Shown in pieces: positions 24,100-36,120 of a stretch of 64,000 nucleotides of DNA. The notes beneath the pieces were generated by a model. That model was given only the letters and a program-made list of their open reading frames with translations. It was not told where the DNA came from and did not search any database. Source of the DNA: Gossypium raimondii (Eukaryota; Streptophyta; Magnoliopsida; Malvales; Malvaceae). Location: contig NC_068572.1 of the NCBI RefSeq assembly GCF_025698545.1, positions 4,216,001 to 4,280,000 on the forward strand, in the 5' to 3' direction. Within the stretch, counting starts at the first letter, position 1; every line of letters starts with the position of its first letter. Position numbers and translations under genes: made by a program.

Positions 24100-24990
24100 T
24101 TTAACTATGACGAAAACTTTGGATCTTCCTCTTCAATTAATATGAAATCTAACAACGGAGAAATGTCAACTTGACTTCGATGGGCTAAACCATTATGAGC
24201 CAAAGAAGAAGGTATTGCCCCGGCAAAGAATGCATCGTTCATGATGTTAATCTTGAACATACTGTAAAAACTTTTTTTATTGCATTGTTGTTCAGATTAC
24301 AATGTCAATGCATACCCAAACATGACCATACGAAGACATCTTTGAACTCTTTGAAGTAACTCAACAAGGTCCGGCTTCATTTCTTCGGTTATGCACGTTC
24401 CCTTAAGGTCACAATCTCCATTGTCTCCTCATGAGGTAAGATTTCATTCCTGTTCGACCATCTGTAACAAGTCTGAAAATAGGCTATAATCTATGCCATC
24501 TTTAAAGTCATGAGATCCCTCTAAACACAGATCCCACTAAAAGGAACTTCTGAATTCGTAAGAGCATCACTCATGTCATTGATATCTGGGGACCCATAAT
24601 AGGTACCAAAGAATATACAAAAGAATGTATGAATAATCATTTGTACAATTATGAATGAATAGAATAATATGGAAGAAGATCCGAAAGAATGAAAGTATAA
24701 TTATTCGAAAAGAATGAAAGAATATTGGCTTAAAAATGAATGCAAAGATGTATTTTATTAGAATAACAACGTTCAGACATGAGCCTATTTCATAAAGGAA
24801 TTCTTATTGCCTCTAGGCTGAAGGCAATAAGTGTGTTTTAAACATTACTCTGAGTAATCTCTAAATACTACAGGGGCTTCTTCTGTAGTCTAATTATTTA
24901 AAACACTCCCAAGTCTATAAGGGCAAAAATTTGACAAGGTCTCTTCTTCAGTTATTTCATCGTGAACACTTCTCGACACCTCTTCATATT
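24100..24990 (-). pseudogene. Decayed linker between gag and missing pol
   Basis: Minus-strand fragments read like the acidic region that follows gag in related elements (for example FKDGIDYSLFSDLL near 24500), but stops and frame changes interrupt them. No reverse transcriptase motif follows. Confidence 0.35.
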
Positions 24991-24993
24991 CAA

Positions 24994-26440
24994 TCATGAC
25001 TGGGTACTAGATGAACCATCTATCTTGATAATACCCATGTTAATGAATTTTTCAACTAGCTTTTTGAAGGTAATGCAATTTTCTATAGAATGCCCTGTAA
25101 TTCCTGCATGATAATCACATTGTGCACTTGCATCATACCATTTGGGATACGGGGGCTGTGGAGGCTTCACATGTAAAGGAGCAACAACATGCGCATTGAA
25201 TAAGCTTTGATACAGCTTCGTGTACGGCATTGGAATTGACGTGAACTGGAGCTTTTCAGTACCTGGCTTCACACTTAATTCTTGTCTTGATAAACCCTGT
25301 TGGTTAGCAATAGATTTACCGTACGTATTCACGCTGTTCACCTCATTTCCCTTTTCTTTTGAGGCTTGCCTTCTGTTATTTCCTCCAGCATCAATCTTTT
25401 CGCTCCTTATGACACTTTCAATCATTTCACCATTCATGATTATGTCAAAAAAGCTTTTTGTCGCACTCCCTAACATATGTGTGATGAACGGAGCTTTCAA
25501 TGTATTTATGAATAACATTGTCATTTCCCTTTCCAAGAGCGGTGGCTGAACTTAGACGACGACCTCCCTCCACCTCTATACATACTGCCTGAAGCTTTTA
25601 TTTGATTTCTTTTCCAAATTCGGTAAGGTGGTTCTATCAGGAACCATATCTGTCACATCTCCTCATGAATTCTGTACTGCTTTATGAATGCCTGTGCCAA
25701 ATCTCCTCATGAATTAATCTGGGTACGGTTCAATCGATTGTACCACTTGGATGCTGCCCCTGTGAGGCTATCCTGGAAGCAATGAATCAAAAGTTGGTCA
25801 TTATTGACATAACCAGACATTCGTCTGCAGAACATGGTAATATGAGCTTCGGGGCTACTGGTTCCATTATATTTCTCAAACTCTGGCATTTTGAATTTGT
25901 AAGGGAGTACTAAATTCAGAACCAGACTCAATTCTTTAGCATCCATCCCATAGTAGCCTTCTGCACATTCCATCGCTCTAAATTTCTCTTCCAACCATTT
26001 GTACTTTTCCTCTAGCTGTTTTGGCAATTCATCATTCATTTTCTCCTTTCTAGCCGTCTCATCGAAATCATGGATAGCAGGATTAACAAAGTTGGCTCGG
26101 GGTTAGAGCCTGATCCTGCTTGGAAATTCAATAGCGTTGCAGCGTCACCTGGAGGATTAATGGTAACAGAGGACCTACGCGGGTATATCTCAACTTGTTG
26201 GGGGGTAAAGTCTGAAGGATAAACATGTCCCTCATTGTCTCATTCTTCATTATTGAGCACAGAGCCTTTTCCTTTATCAGTTCCTTTGTTGAACCATTGA
26301 GTTAACTGAGTCATCATACTTCCTTGAGATTCTATCATTTTGTCTATCATTTTTTGCTGCTCATTCATTTGCTTTTGAAGTTGCTCCTGCATTTCCTTTT
26401 AGGATTGTTCTAGTCTTTCCATCATTTGATCCATATCCTT
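24994..26440 (-). pseudogene. gag: Retrotransposon gag, disrupted
   Basis: The reading begins near 26430 with a Gln/Met-rich coiled-coil start (MDQMMERLEQS, followed by an in-frame stop). The best-kept part is 26039-25707, which has the gag core: VLPYKFKMPEFEKYNGTSSP, then HCFQDSLTGAASKWY. After a stop and frame change, 25536-24994 continues with the C-terminal gag region. This includes a CDYHAGITGHSIENC motif of zinc-knuckle type and TFKKLVEKFINMGII. Gag packages element RNA into virus-like particles. Several stops make this copy non-functional. No protease or polymerase domain follows, which distinguishes it from complete gypsy elements. Confidence 0.8.
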
Positions 26441-26499
26441 AGTTTTCAATCGAGTCTTAGTAGCGGTGTTTAGTAATTTGGTTGGTTTCAGATTAAGTG

Positions 26500-27581
26500 A
26501 GGAATGATTTATATCAATTAGAATCTTTTAGTGGACTTTAATGCACATGATATCATGTAATATGAATACATGAAATGAATGCATAAAGAGACGTCGATTC
26601 TGATTCAATTTCATTTAGAAAACTTTACTAGAAAACAAATCTCTTTACATAAAATGGATATTTATATGGCCTTGCCCTCATAGGTGGAGATATTCGATCC
26701 TCTTCTTCATTTGAGCATTAAGATGAACTCTTTAAAAAAAATGTCTCTTCTATCTCCTTTTTTGCTCAATCCAGGTCGTAACTTGTTGCTCACTCATCCT
26801 CGTGATGCTCGTTGGCTTCTCTTTAAGAAGGTTCAGCAGCTCTCAAATAATCTTTGTCATCTTGAATCATTGAGCAACGGAGCCATAGTCGTGTAGTCTT
26901 CCATTAAATTATCATCCTTCTCTTATCACGTGTTCTTGGACCATATTCGGACAACCATATTGTCATCCACTTTACCAAGAAACCAATTTCCTTATGACAA
27001 GATCTCTATTTAGCAACTGAACGTGAATCAACACCTCCTTTTTTATGATGAAATGAAATGTCATGTCATGCAATCAAAATAAAACACAAAAAGTCAGTAT
27101 CGAATATAAACATAGAAAATAATCAAGAAAGAGTAAAACACCTACTAGGATATCTACTAGGGTTTAGTATAGTTCTATCTAAGGTGGATTCCTAAAGTTC
27201 ACTATATGAAGTTCGGCTTCTAGGGCAAAGGTACCCGAACCAGCAGATTCCTAGATTTTTACCCATTATAGGCTTATATAGACCGAGTTCAGTTCAGGGG
27301 AATACATTTCCCTATGGCTGCACGGAGATGAAAATCTCACGAAGACATAGGTACGGATGTATCCCGGAAGCAATCCACTACCCTACACGGAGGTGAAAAC
27401 CTCACGAAGGCATAACTTCTCACTCCCACTTAAAAAGGGTAAAATTGCTCAGCTCATGGAATGTATAATGCAAACAATATTTAAACAAGAAGATAATGAA
27501 GGATGTCATGAGTTTTTAAAAAAAATATTTTCTCGACTATAAGACAAGAATTAATCAACTTTGTGGCTCGACTCTCTTAAG
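26500..27581 (-). other. Leader region of the LTR element
   Basis: This lies between the primer-binding site and the gag start. It is non-coding apart from short ORFs. Two CACGGAGATGAAAA/CACGGAGGTGAAAA-type phrases near 27320 and 27395 form a small direct repeat (TCACGAAGACATA / TCACGAAGGCATA). Confidence 0.45.
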
Positions 27582-27602
27582 TCCCCAGTGGAGTCGCCAA
27601 GC
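27582..27602 (-). other. Putative primer-binding site
   Basis: Directly after the 5' LTR end, the minus strand reads TTGGCGACTCCACTGGGGAC. The TGG start and the position one to three bases from the LTR match a tRNA primer site. The tRNA was not identified. Confidence 0.6.
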
Positions 27603-29679
27603 TGTCGAAACCATCTTTTGAAAAACAAAAAAATGTTTTAGGTTGTCGACTCTAAAAAAATGAAAATTTGGGAGTCGCTACCAATCTTTTATTGAGGTGT
27701 GATTGGATCACCTAAAAAACGGCTTTGGTCTACGAGTTTTAGAAAAATGGATCCGGGAGTCAGTTACGTACGAGGAAGGATTAGCACCCTCGTAACGCCC
27801 AAAATTGGTACCTAGTTAATTAATTAGTGTCTTAAGGTCGAGAATTTGGAAAAAAGGTAATCCTTAGCAAAACTTAAAAGGTTACGTATTAAGACCCTTA
27901 TTATTTCAGAGAAAGAAGATACCACACCCAATGCGTTAGGGCACAGCATTCTAATTTTCCCCAAAATGAATTGGGTCAAAATACTTGTACAATAAAACTT
28001 TAAAAGAACATCCACTTATCCAAGATTTAAGAAATCACACCCAATACGTTAGGGCACGATTCCTCTAGAATCTCAAACTCGGAATATTTCCTTTACTTCA
28101 AAAGAACATCCACTTATCCAAGATTTAAGAAATCACACCCAATACGTTAGGGCACAATTCCTTTAAAATCCCAAACTCGGAATATTTCCTTTATTATTTT
28201 TAAAAAAATCTTCATTTCGAGAAATCAATGCGTCACATCCAATACGTTAGGACACAACGTGTTGAATTCCCAATAATGAGTTTTTATTTTTTTTTATTGA
28301 AGAGAAATGCTCGATTGTCGGATTTAATGAAGAAAAACCGGAACCCAATACGTTAGGGCTCAATTCCTTGAAAATCCTAAATCGAACATTATCTCAATTT
28401 TAAAAATTTTCTATCTTTAAATTTGAGTAAAAATGATGTAATGTGATTTTATACATACAAATGCTATAATAATAATAATAATAATAATAACAATAATAAA
28501 TACATCATCAACATAAAAATTATATAAGCAAATGAATAAAAAAGGTGATCCATGACATGCAAAATATTAAATGTAAGCACAATTATACAATGGATGGGAT
28601 AGCAAACAAATAAATAAGGATCAAAAGATGTACACATGGAAATTATTAAGATTAAAAATATACATATAATTTACAAATAAAATTTTAGGTTATAGAATTT
28701 ATATATAAATACAACACATAATATACTTATGAAAATAAAGAAAAAAATAATTATACATACATATATAAAATAATAAAAATAAGTATATTGTAAAAAGGAA
28801 AAAAAAAGGAGTATTTAATCACTTAAAACGTAAATATATATATATATGAAAATATTCATTAAAAATAGGAAAATATTCGTTTTTTTAAAATATATATATT
28901 TGTACATATAAAAAGAATATATATAGATAAAAAAATTAGAATAAAAATAATAATTACACTATTAATTAATAAAATAAATAAAAAGAACATAAAAAAACTA
29001 AATTGAATTGCAATTACAATATCTGGGGTAAATCCGCAAATAAATAAAAGTAAAAGGACTAATTTGAACGCGCGAGTTACATAGAAGGGCTGGAAGGGAA
29101 ATTTTCCCTTCTCCTCTAAAACGATGTCGTTCAAAAGGATTAAATTGGAATTTAAAATAAATAAAATGGGTAAATTAAAAAAAATAAAGAAAACCTAATT
29201 ACAAAAACATTAAAAGGCGGAGGGGCTAAATAAAAAATAAATAAAATTCGCAGTGGTATCACATTCTCCCTTTTTTAAAATCGTAAATAAGTAAAAAAAA
29301 TAATCGAAAGAAAAAAATAGTAAGCCACCTTTAAAAAACTGCCAATCGTTCTTTTTTTATTCCTCCTCCTCTCTCTTTTTTTTTTTTTACAATGAAGGGA
29401 GATGCCTCTATTTATAGTTGAGCCTCCCCAAATTCAATGGTACAGATTAATTACATCAACGGCTGAGATTAAAGGGTATCTACAAATTAAATTCTAAGAT
29501 TGCAAAATCATATATTCTAAGATTGCATATCATATCTAAGATTATATATCATATCTAAGATTGCATATCATATCTAAGATTGCATATATCATATCTAAGA
29601 TTGCATATCATATCTAAGATTGCATATCCTCAAAAATTATGTTTCCATATGTGAGCCCGGGCTAAAATTGGGTATTACA
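27603..29679 (-). repeat. 5' LTR, complete, 2077 bp
   Basis: Its termini on the minus strand are TGTAATACCC and TTTCGACA. It contains a TATAAATA box at 29409-29416, a run of ATCTAAGATTGCATATCAT units (about 29510-29630), an ATA/ATT-rich middle with a TAA microsatellite near 28467-28490, and a five-copy array of an approximately 100-bp unit at 27920-28380. Confidence 0.85.
27920..28380. repeat. About 100-bp tandem array within the LTR, 5 copies
   Basis: The marker CCAATACGTTAGGGCAC starts near 27930, 28040, 28138, 28238 and 28346. Two adjacent units also share AAAAGAACATCCACTTATCC. The array lies in the distal LTR that is missing from the truncated copy. Confidence 0.85.
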
Positions 29680-32164
29680 ATCATGTATTGATTTTCAATT
29701 TTCTATATGTGATCATGTGTATTTATATCAGTGGTTGAAGTTAGTTCTGAAAAAGTCAAAGCAATATGAGATAAGAGATTGACAGAAATATTCTGTGATT
29801 TTTGTATTAAAGAGATATTAAAAGACAATAAACCTGATACTCATTTAACAAAAGAATGATGACCGAAAATAATGGCCAACTTCGAGAATGAAACATTTAA
29901 GGTTTATTCACAAATACAATTTAAAAATAGGTGGGATGCATTGAAAAAATAATGAAAGGCTTGGAAAAAGCTTAAAGGCGAATATACTGGCTTAGGGTGG
30001 AATTTAATAAAAAGGACTGTTGATGCATCCGATGATTTGTGGGAGAGTGGGCTAAAGGTACATTAATAATTCTTATTATTATTGTTTTTTTTATTGTTTA
30101 CGAGATTATTGATGATTTCTTATTAAATTATCAATTTATATGTAGGTTGTGCCTGAAGCTTAAAAATTTAGTACTTCGAGCGTTGATCCTGAATTCGAAA
30201 GGAAGTTGAACCTAATATTTATGGGGATAGTTGCCATCAGTGATAAAAGTACGGGCACCTTTTTTGGGTATACTCCCTAGTGAATTTTTTGAGGATATTG
30301 ACAGTAACATGCTTGAAGAGAATGAGGAAGAATCTGTGATAAATGATGTTCACATTGATGGGAACAATCAAAAAAGAAAAACACCTGAGGCAGAAACTTC
30401 ACATTTTAAAACTAGAAGGAAGAAATCCTTAAAGCAAATTAGAGGGCTGTAAGATTGTCCAATCAAATTGAAAAATTATGCAATGCAACTAACAATAAAG
30501 TATAAGTTCTTTAATTGATAATTTTAAAAAATAAACAACCCTTAAATTAATTGTTTATCATATTATGACATGCAATGAATTATTATATTATTGATTCTAG
30601 ATATCCTCAAATAAAAGTTATCTTGGACTATATAGAGGATAGCGATATTATTTACCTGACATTTGTAAAGGTAAACTTATATCTGGTAAAGAAGAGATAT
30701 TTTATCATTCTCATTCATCATTATGTAGTGTGATTGAACAAACTTTTGGTGTTTTGAAAAAAAATTGGGTCATTTTAAGGGATATGTTAAGTTATAATTT
30801 TGAAAAGCAAACGATGATTGTTGTTGTTACAATGGCGATACACAATTTTATCAAAAAACATGTCAGTCGAAATGATGCAGATTTTATAGACTGCGAAAAT
30901 ATTGACAAGGCATATGGGAATTGTAACAGCCCATTTTTAGTAAAATCGGAACAGTGGTTTCGGGACCACAAATTCGAGGTTGGAATAAAATTTATTTTAA
31001 TATTATTTTATGGTCTATAACATGATAAAAATATCATATGAAAAATTCATTAAGAAATTTTACTGTTTACATGTCTAATTCGTTCAAAAGGACCAAATTG
31101 CATAAAGTGAAAAAGTTGAATTCTAGTAGCTAGAGGTATCAATTAGCTATGGAATTCAAATTTGGAGGTCCTTATATGGCAAATAGACCATTTAATGGAG
31201 TTAGTAGATAAGGATGATTATTCATCATTGGAATTTAGTAAATTATTAAGGGTTAAATTGGAAAGATGATAAATGAATTAAATAATAAAAATATCATCAT
31301 TTTCATCATCTTTCCTAAAATTAAAAACATGGAAACCCTAGTTATGAGAACTTGAAGTAAGCAAGCTTATTTAGCTTAATTGGGTAAGTATCTTTGTCCC
31401 GCTTTTAATAATTTTATGTTTCCAATATTGTAATAGCTTAATGTAGCTATCTCGGGATTAATTTGTAAAACTATCTAAGAATTAGGGTTTTCCATGGATG
31501 AGTATAGTTGAATTATGAAGTTTTATGGTAGAAAATGAAAGGTTGTTGATAGATAAACAACTTTTGTAAAGAGAATTTTGATAAAATTGTGATTTAGGGA
31601 CTAAATAAAAAGATGGAAAATTCATGGAAAAATTCTAAATTTTATGAAATACATGGGCTGCTATTGTTATATATGAAAATCGACAAGGCTTGGAATAATG
31701 ATTAAATTGTGTGAATTTTATTTTCTGAGCTTAGAGACAAAATCGTAATTAATTAAAAGTATAGAGGCAAAATAGTAATTTTGCCAAAGATGTGTATTGG
31801 ACTGAATTGAATATGAATTGTTTTAAATTGAGTTAAATTCATTCGTATAGATCCAGATAGACACAATATGGAGTTAGATCGAGGAAAAGAGAAAATATCG
31901 GATTAGTAGCTTTTATGTACACGAACACTTATTGAGGTAAGTTCGTGTACCCAACTTGTGTATTTAAATATTTTAAATTGAACATTGTTGTTTGTGAAAT
32001 GTACAAAATTGCCATGAATAATTATGATCACATATTCGAAAATATTTGAAAAGTATCAAGTCCCGTTTGAACCTAAAAAATTCGATAGATACAAATGACA
32101 TTGTCATTAAGTGTTCCCGATTGGATGTGATCTTGCATGTGTGACTGACACACCACAACTTTTA

Positions 32165-32365
32165 TGAATGTCATAATAATAGGCTCTCACGAGCTTCCCG
32201 TTATTTATCTCTTATGAGCTTCCCGATACTTGGCTTTTATGAGCTTCCTGATTAATGGCTCGTAGGAGCTTCCCGATATTTGGCTCGTAAGAGCTTCCTA
32301 TTACATGGCTCACATGAGCTTCCCATTATATAGCTCGAAAGAGCTTTTCGATTACATACTCACAT
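32165..32365. repeat. About 30-bp tandem array, 7 copies
   Basis: Units share the form TGGCTC(G/A)TAAGAGCTTCCCGAT with variation in the last ten bases. The array is within the LTR-like insertion and is non-coding. Confidence 0.8.
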
Positions 32366-33284
32366 AGGCATACCTGTATATGAGTTGATAGATTACAGAT
32401 TGTACACTTTGTATTTACTACCCGTGTATCCAATGATATTTAAATGGTTCAATAGGCAATGTTCTGTTATAAGAAAATGTGAATCCGATACGAACTATTA
32501 TGAGTGTATACATAAAATTACATGGAAATGATATTACATGAAATGTTGAAATATGAGAAGGATGATACATGTATGGAACTTGCTTGGTGACTATTTTCAA
32601 CCATGTTTATGGGTTATTATATGTGTATACATGGCTAACATGATGAGGATATGTGTTTAGGCTTTTTGGCCAAGTTGATTTGGATATTTCTTGTATACTT
32701 GTAAGTTAATTTTTCCATCTTTATACGAACTTGCTAAGTATTAAATGCTTACTTTCTTTTATTTCCCCTGTTTTATAGTAACTCGGAAGCTCATTAGGGT
32801 TGAAAGCTGGTCGAAGCTACATCACACTATCCATCGACCCATTTTGGTACATATAGAAAACTAATTTTGGTTATAATGGCATGTATAGGGTAATTTGGCC
32901 AATGTTGGCATATAAGTATTTTGTTGTAAACAACCATTCAAATGGCTTGAATTTGACATATTTTGATGTGTATATATGTGTGGCCTTGTCATGTTTGTTA
33001 TGTGTTTGATATGGTTGAGTGATGGATAATTTATAGGTATGTTGATAATTGGGTTGAGCTAGTATGTATGATATAAATAAGCATACATGTGATTTTGATC
33101 AATTTGGTAAGTTGGATAATAAGGAATAAGTAGATATATGTTATGAATAAAACTTGACTTTTGCTTGATTTGGAAGCCTTATTATGGTATATTGATGTTT
33201 AAAAATGTTTGATTAGTTGATGACAAATTTGGGGTGAGAAATATGGCTTGGAAATGTCATATTTTTGTCTACATGGGCAGGGAC

Positions 33285-33635
33285 ACAGGCGTGCGTCTCA
33301 GCCGTGTGTCACACACGGCTAGGTGACACGGCCGTGTGTCCCCTGTATTTTTGAATTAGAGCAAAACAGAATGCTCACACAGCCTAGCACACGGGCGTGT
33401 AGCCTGGCCGTGTGACCCCTACACTTTATTTATGCAAGTCAGTATGGTCACACGGCCTAACACACGGGTGTGTGGCTTGGCCGTGTGACCTAAGTCAGAG
33501 AGCTCCCAAGTTTAGACATGAGCTGGGACACAACCGTGTATCCCTAATTCTAATGCCCACATGGCTTGAGACACGGATGTGTCTCTTGGTCGTGTGAGCC
33601 ATACGGCTTGACCACACGGGTGTGTGTCCTCTGCA
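33285..33635. repeat. GC-rich block of ACACGG/CCGTGT reiterations
   Basis: Words such as CACACGGC, GGCCGTGTG and ACACGGGCGTGTG recur about ten times on both strands. This gives many short palindromes in an otherwise AT-rich insertion. No ORF is supported. Confidence 0.75.
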
Positions 33636-34109
33636 TTTTTGAAAATTTTTTATATTTTCTGAGCACCCGATTTAGTCCCGACTTGTTTCTAATGTGTATG
33701 GCCTCGAGGGCTCATATAAGGGACATTATGATTGATTTATGATATAAATGCTATATGATATAAATTATCTGTTTATTTGATCTGTAAATTTCGGTAATAC
33801 TCCGTAACCCTGTTCCGACGACAGATACCAGTTAGGGGTGTTACAGGAATATTATTGATCCAAAATATGTGCATGATGGAGAAAGTGACGATGATAGGGA
33901 ATCAAACAATTCAAGTGATTATGAAATGAAATTAACTAGATATGTCATAGCTTATAGTTTAATGAATTCACTTTAAATTGCAAATGCTAATATAAAATTT
34001 TTAATATTTATATTGGGTATACAATTATTACCCTTTTTTGAAACTTAATTCAAATACATAGAATGTTTTAATTTGTTAAGTTTATGTTTTCTATGTTATG
34101 TTAATATCT

Positions 34110-34262
34110 AATATGGGTTATATATTCAAATTGCAATTTATTTATTTAAAAACACTTTTTCACATCAATGCTGAACACTCAAATTTTAAACCAAACTTTT
34201 CAAAATCACATTTGATAAACATTTTTGCACAACACCTTTTGAAAGCACTTATCAACAATAAT
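34110..34262. mobile_element. Tourist-like MITE arm, fragment
   Basis: The stretch with TCAATGCTGAACACTCAAATTTTAAACC and CTTTTGAAAGCACTT matches in order one arm of the complete MITE in the SUA intron (54087-54749). The opposite arm is not present, so this is a partial copy. Confidence 0.5.
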
Positions 34263-34271
34263 GCTAAACTA

Positions 34272-34432
34272 AGGTGGGGTCTGGATGGGTGGTTGGATGC
34301 GATGTAGTGCAGTGCGATGCATTTAGTTTGTTTTTTGTCTCATGCTACATTATTGCTATAGTATCTAATCTCACTGCTACCGCTATTTTTATACTAATTG
34401 CAACTAAACGCACCACCCATCCAAACTAAGCC
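34272..34432. mobile_element. Short MITE with CTGGATGGGTGGT ends
   Basis: The left end GTCTGGATGGGTGGTTGG is mirrored at the right by CCACCCATCCAAAC. The element is about 160 bp, with TAA/TAAG at both flanks. It has no coding capacity and directly follows the MITE fragment. Confidence 0.65.
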
Positions 34433-34479
34433 TAAGCCTAAAAGTTCAATACTATAATAATAAACCCTATTGCCTTACA

Positions 34480-35260
34480 TTTTTTTTGAAAGGTAAATTC
34501 ATTAATTCATTCAATGAATGGAACCATACAATCTAGGGAAAAAAATAACAAACACTCATCGTAGGTGGTAAATGACAAACTCCATCAACATAATAAAGGC
34601 TTTAGCCTCAGCATCAATAGAACTTTATAACACGTTGACAATTGGCTTTGTCAGAACTCAAGCATGACATATCTAGAGTGATTGCAAACATTTATCATGA
34701 TAAGGAAATCAGCCTCAAATGGTCTAAAGAGGCAAGCAAAAATAGGCAAAAAAATCAAGCATTCACCAAACTATAAAGGACGACAACAAAATCATCCCTA
34801 AAATCACTTGTAAAATTAATTTTACATGCATAAAGAGGACTAAAAACCGTACTACAAGAGCAGACAAAAACTTCTAAAACTGAAGACTTATTAAACAATG
34901 GAAAAAACATATAAAACTTAAGAGAACATGAGTTTAAATCGATTCGTGAAATCACTACTGGTGGCCAGTGGAGTTTTAGTGAACGACAAACATTGTTATC
35001 TGTCTATCACAACTTGTGAAGATAACAAATAAATCTACAAAATAGATATGCAAACTCAAAAAGAGAGAAGACATGTGGAGTGAATGAGAAGAAGAAAAAA
35101 AGAAAGAAAGAGTTCGAGGGAGAGAGAAAAAAGTGGAGATAGCCAACCCGAAGGCTGGCATCGCCGCTGGGCAAAACAAAAGATAAGATGCAAACAGTTT
35201 AAAGAATTTTTTTTTTGAAGGTTCTGAACCATGAACCAACTAATTTATACATGAGCACAG
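34480..35260 (-). mobile_element. Possible LINE or retroposon tail
   Basis: On the minus strand the block ends in TTACCTTTCAAAAAAAATG, an A-rich tail after a 3'-UTR-like stretch. There is an AEAKA-like coding word (GATGCTGAGGCTAAAGCC) of the RNase H region type near 34600. No complete domain is present. Confidence 0.3.
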
Positions 35261-35423
35261 ACCAGAAAAAATAAATTTATTTTTTTATTTTTAATAATTT
35301 ATTGGGAAAAATATTGCCTTGCCTTTTTTTTTTTTTACTTAACTCATATTTGGGATTAAATTATAAACTATATATATTTTTACATAAAACAAAGTGTAAT
35401 TTGGTAAAAGATAAAAGAAATAT

Positions 35424-36120
35424 TTGCGACGAATAGTCCGTAGTAATGATTTATCGTCCGTCGCAATAATTTGGGGAACCCTAAAAACACAGCATTTTTC
35501 TCTTTTCATTTTATATTTTTATTCCCTCATTTTCTCTCTCCGTCGTCGCTTACCCCTCGACCTCGGTGTTGCAATCCTAAAATTATACTCTCTCGCCGTC
35601 ATCAGGCAGCACCTCTATCCTTTCTTCCGCCGTTTCTGCTATTTCTACTTTCCACCTTTGTGGTCTTCCTTCTTTCTTCCGTCATTTCCTTTTCCTTTAT
35701 TTGTACCCTAAATGAAAACTTGAAAAGCTGCTCATAAGGGATGACCCACTGCTGTCAGCCCTAGAATCAGCCGTCTCACTTCATTTGCTTCACCCTTCTT
35801 TCTCCATTCAAATCCCGAAATTCAAAGGTTAGTTTTTTTTTTTTTGGTTTAGAAAATTTAAAATTGCGAATATCATTTTTCTTTGATTTGCAGGAAATTG
35901 TATTGAATTCATATCTTACTAGGGTAGCTTTTGACTTCACTGTGTTCTAGTTTTTATGTTTTATATAATTTTCATTTATTGGCATGATTAATTTTGGCTC
36001 TTCTTCAAGGAATTAGTGAGAAGGGAAATGAAGTAATGAATCAAAGGAATTTCTGGCATCGTCGTGTGGTCTCCCACCGTTGGCTTTTGATGCTTGGTTA
36101 AGCATTTTAGAATCAGAAAA
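35424..36120 (+). promoter_or_regulatory. Promoter-proximal and 5' UTR region of the importin gene
   Basis: A pyrimidine-rich leader (runs of TCTCTC/TTTTC at 35500-35720) precedes the gene. A possible short 5'-UTR intron with GT-AG ends is at 35828-35893. Short frames with upstream ATGs occur but show no conservation that I can judge. The transcription start was not fixed. Confidence 0.4.

Larger units (their letters stand above)
20289..29679 (-). mobile_element. Non-autonomous (gag-only) LTR retrotransposon
   Basis: Read on the minus strand, the element has a complete 5' LTR at right (27603-29679, TGTAATACCC...TTTCGACA), then a primer-binding-like site, a decayed gag, a long internal region without reverse transcriptase, RNase H or integrase, a purine-rich tract, and a 3' LTR cut short at 20289. 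The gag type and the TGGCGACTCCACTGGGGA site suggest Ty3/gypsy, which is inference. The two LTRs share a TATA box and the short ATCTAAGATTGCATATCAT reiterations and are visibly similar. Stops in gag show it is not coding now, and mobilisation would need a related autonomous element. A target-site duplication cannot be tested, because one end is missing. Confidence 0.8.
30987..33845 (-). mobile_element. LTR-like insertion (probable solo LTR), 2.86 kb
   Basis: GGAAT occurs on both sides (30982-30986 and 33846-33850), which looks like a 5-bp target duplication. On the minus strand the right end reads TGTAACACCCC, a typical LTR start in this genome style. No gag or pol lies inside, so a solo LTR is likely. 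The left end lacks a clear CA, so that border may be off by some bases. It holds a tandem array of about 30 bp (32165-32365) and a GC-rich block at 33285-33635. Confidence 0.6.
29735..33976 (+). pseudogene. PIF/Harbinger-type MYB and transposase locus, split by an insertion
   Basis: The first part (29735-30056 and 30146-30450) reads like the Myb/SANT-like DNA-binding protein that accompanies plant Harbinger transposases (KNRWDALKK, GWNLIKRTVDASDDLW), with several stops. The second part from about 30609 is the C-terminal half of a DDE transposase: SYLGLYRG, YYLPDICKGKLISGKEEI, IEQTFGVLKKNWVILRDM, TMAIHNFI. It has an in-frame TAG. Its acidic C terminus resumes at 33851 (NIIDPKYVHDGESDDDRES, ending at a TAA at 33974-33976), beyond a 2.86-kb insertion. 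The N-terminal catalytic region is absent. It is not functional as it stands. Confidence 0.7.

Noticed and set aside
35424..35737. Overlapping 95- and 88-aa ORFs in the importin leader
   Set aside because: They are pyrimidine-rich 5' UTR sequence giving Phe/Leu/Ser-rich frames without a domain.
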